Positions 63,780 through 64,000 of a stretch of DNA of 64,000 nt are shown one piece after another. The stretch comes from Pseudarthrobacter enclensis (lineage in GTDB: Bacteria > Actinomycetota > Actinomycetes > Actinomycetales > Micrococcaceae), in NCBI RefSeq assembly GCF_001457025.1, contig NZ_KQ758599.1, positions 964,840 to 1,028,839 of the forward strand, written 5' to 3'. The translations under genes were made by a program, and so were the position numbers. Under the pieces are notes generated by a model. It was not told where the DNA came from. It did no database searches and saw nothing but the letters and a program-made list of their open reading frames with translations. Position 1 is the first letter of the stretch. Each line of letters opens with the position of its first letter.

Positions 63780-64000
63780 CTAGGCTTCGCCTCCGGTGTT
63801 GCCGGTGGTGCCGGCGTTCACGTTGAGCAGCTTGTACTTCTCGATGGCCTTGACCGGGGCGCCTGCATCCACCTCACCGCGGCGGGCCAGCATCTCCAGG
63901 GCACGCACCACGATGGAGTGGGTGTCGTTCTTGAAGTAGCGGCGGGCTGCTGCGCGGGTGTCGGAGAAGCCGAAGCCGTCGGCGCCGAGGGTGGCGTATT
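63780..64000 (-). CDS. aceE: Pyruvate dehydrogenase E1 component, C-terminal end (cut by window edge)
   Basis: The last 72 codons are open to the window edge and end in TAG. The reading [20 protein letters not shown], then KNDTHSIVVRALEMLARRGEV, is the C-terminus of homodimeric AceE. This part belongs to the transketolase C-terminal domain. E1 decarboxylates pyruvate with thiamine diphosphate. Placement beside fasR and the fab genes is conserved in actinobacteria, linking acetyl-CoA supply to fatty acid synthesis. Confidence 0.93.
   Translation of the reverse strand, partial: YATLGADGFGFSDTRAAARRYFKNDTHSIVVRALEMLARRGEVDAGAPVKAIEKYKLLNVNAGTTGNTGGEA

Overview
The window is high-GC chromosomal DNA from an actinobacterium, most likely of the Micrococcaceae (Arthrobacter/Pseudarthrobacter type). 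The evidence is frequent GTG and TTG starts, four-base ATGA/GTGA overlaps, and actinobacterial gene blocks: rpsP-khpA-rimM-trmD-rplS-lepB-rnhB-DUF2469-yraN; fasR-fabD-fabH-acpP-fabF beside aceE; smc-ftsY-(amtB-glnK)-ffh; an NdgR-type IclR regulator divergent from leuCD. It is mostly core genome. I see no prophage, insertion sequence, CRISPR array or plasmid function.

Layout. 1-5.2 kb: end of ilvE, an orphan ORF, a metallo-beta-lactamase-fold hydrolase, an FAH-family hydrolase, gltX and a HAD phosphatase. 5.2-8.6 kb: a membrane-anchored heptad-repeat protein, tRNA-Gln and tRNA-Glu, and a membrane acyltransferase next to the tRNAs. 8.6-12.5 kb: two overlapping large membrane GTPases (dynamin-like pair) and a DUF1697 gene. 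12.5-20.5 kb: NdgR-type regulator, leuC-leuD, murA, a PlsC-type acyltransferase, gpsA, ddl and a DUF3515 lipoprotein, covering leucine, peptidoglycan precursor and phospholipid synthesis. 20.5-25.5 kb: thiL, a DhaL-domain protein, recG and rsmD. 25.6-27.6 kb: an opposite-strand aminotransferase and spermidine-synthase-like pair set between rsmD and coaD. 27.6-35.8 kb: coaD, DUF177 (yceD), rpmF, rnc, mutM, smc and ftsY.

35.8-42.3 kb: an MFS exporter divergent from amtB-glnK, a G6PDH paralogue on the other strand, then ffh. 42.3-47.7 kb: a serine-less alpha/beta hydrolase, thiC under a TPP riboswitch, an amidohydrolase, a two-domain VOC protein and a small unknown ORF. 47.7-57.7 kb: the rpsP to rplS translation operon, two tandem signal peptidases, rnhB, DUF2469, yraN, yifB/comM, dprA and xerC. 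57.7-64 kb: DUF3145, the fatty-acid synthase II cluster on the minus strand with its FasR-type activator, and the end of aceE.

The observations most worth checking are an apparent ATT start codon for DUF177, a strong terminator-like hairpin inside the first codons of a signal peptidase gene, 11-bp-phased GlnR-like boxes before amtB in a locus where glnD is missing, a zinc-ligand-free L32, a branched inverted-repeat element ahead of DUF3145, an alpha/beta hydrolase with Ala at the nucleophile position, and the paired dynamin-like GTPases. Regulatory calls are by eye. Homology statements rest on recognised motifs and remembered families, not on searches.
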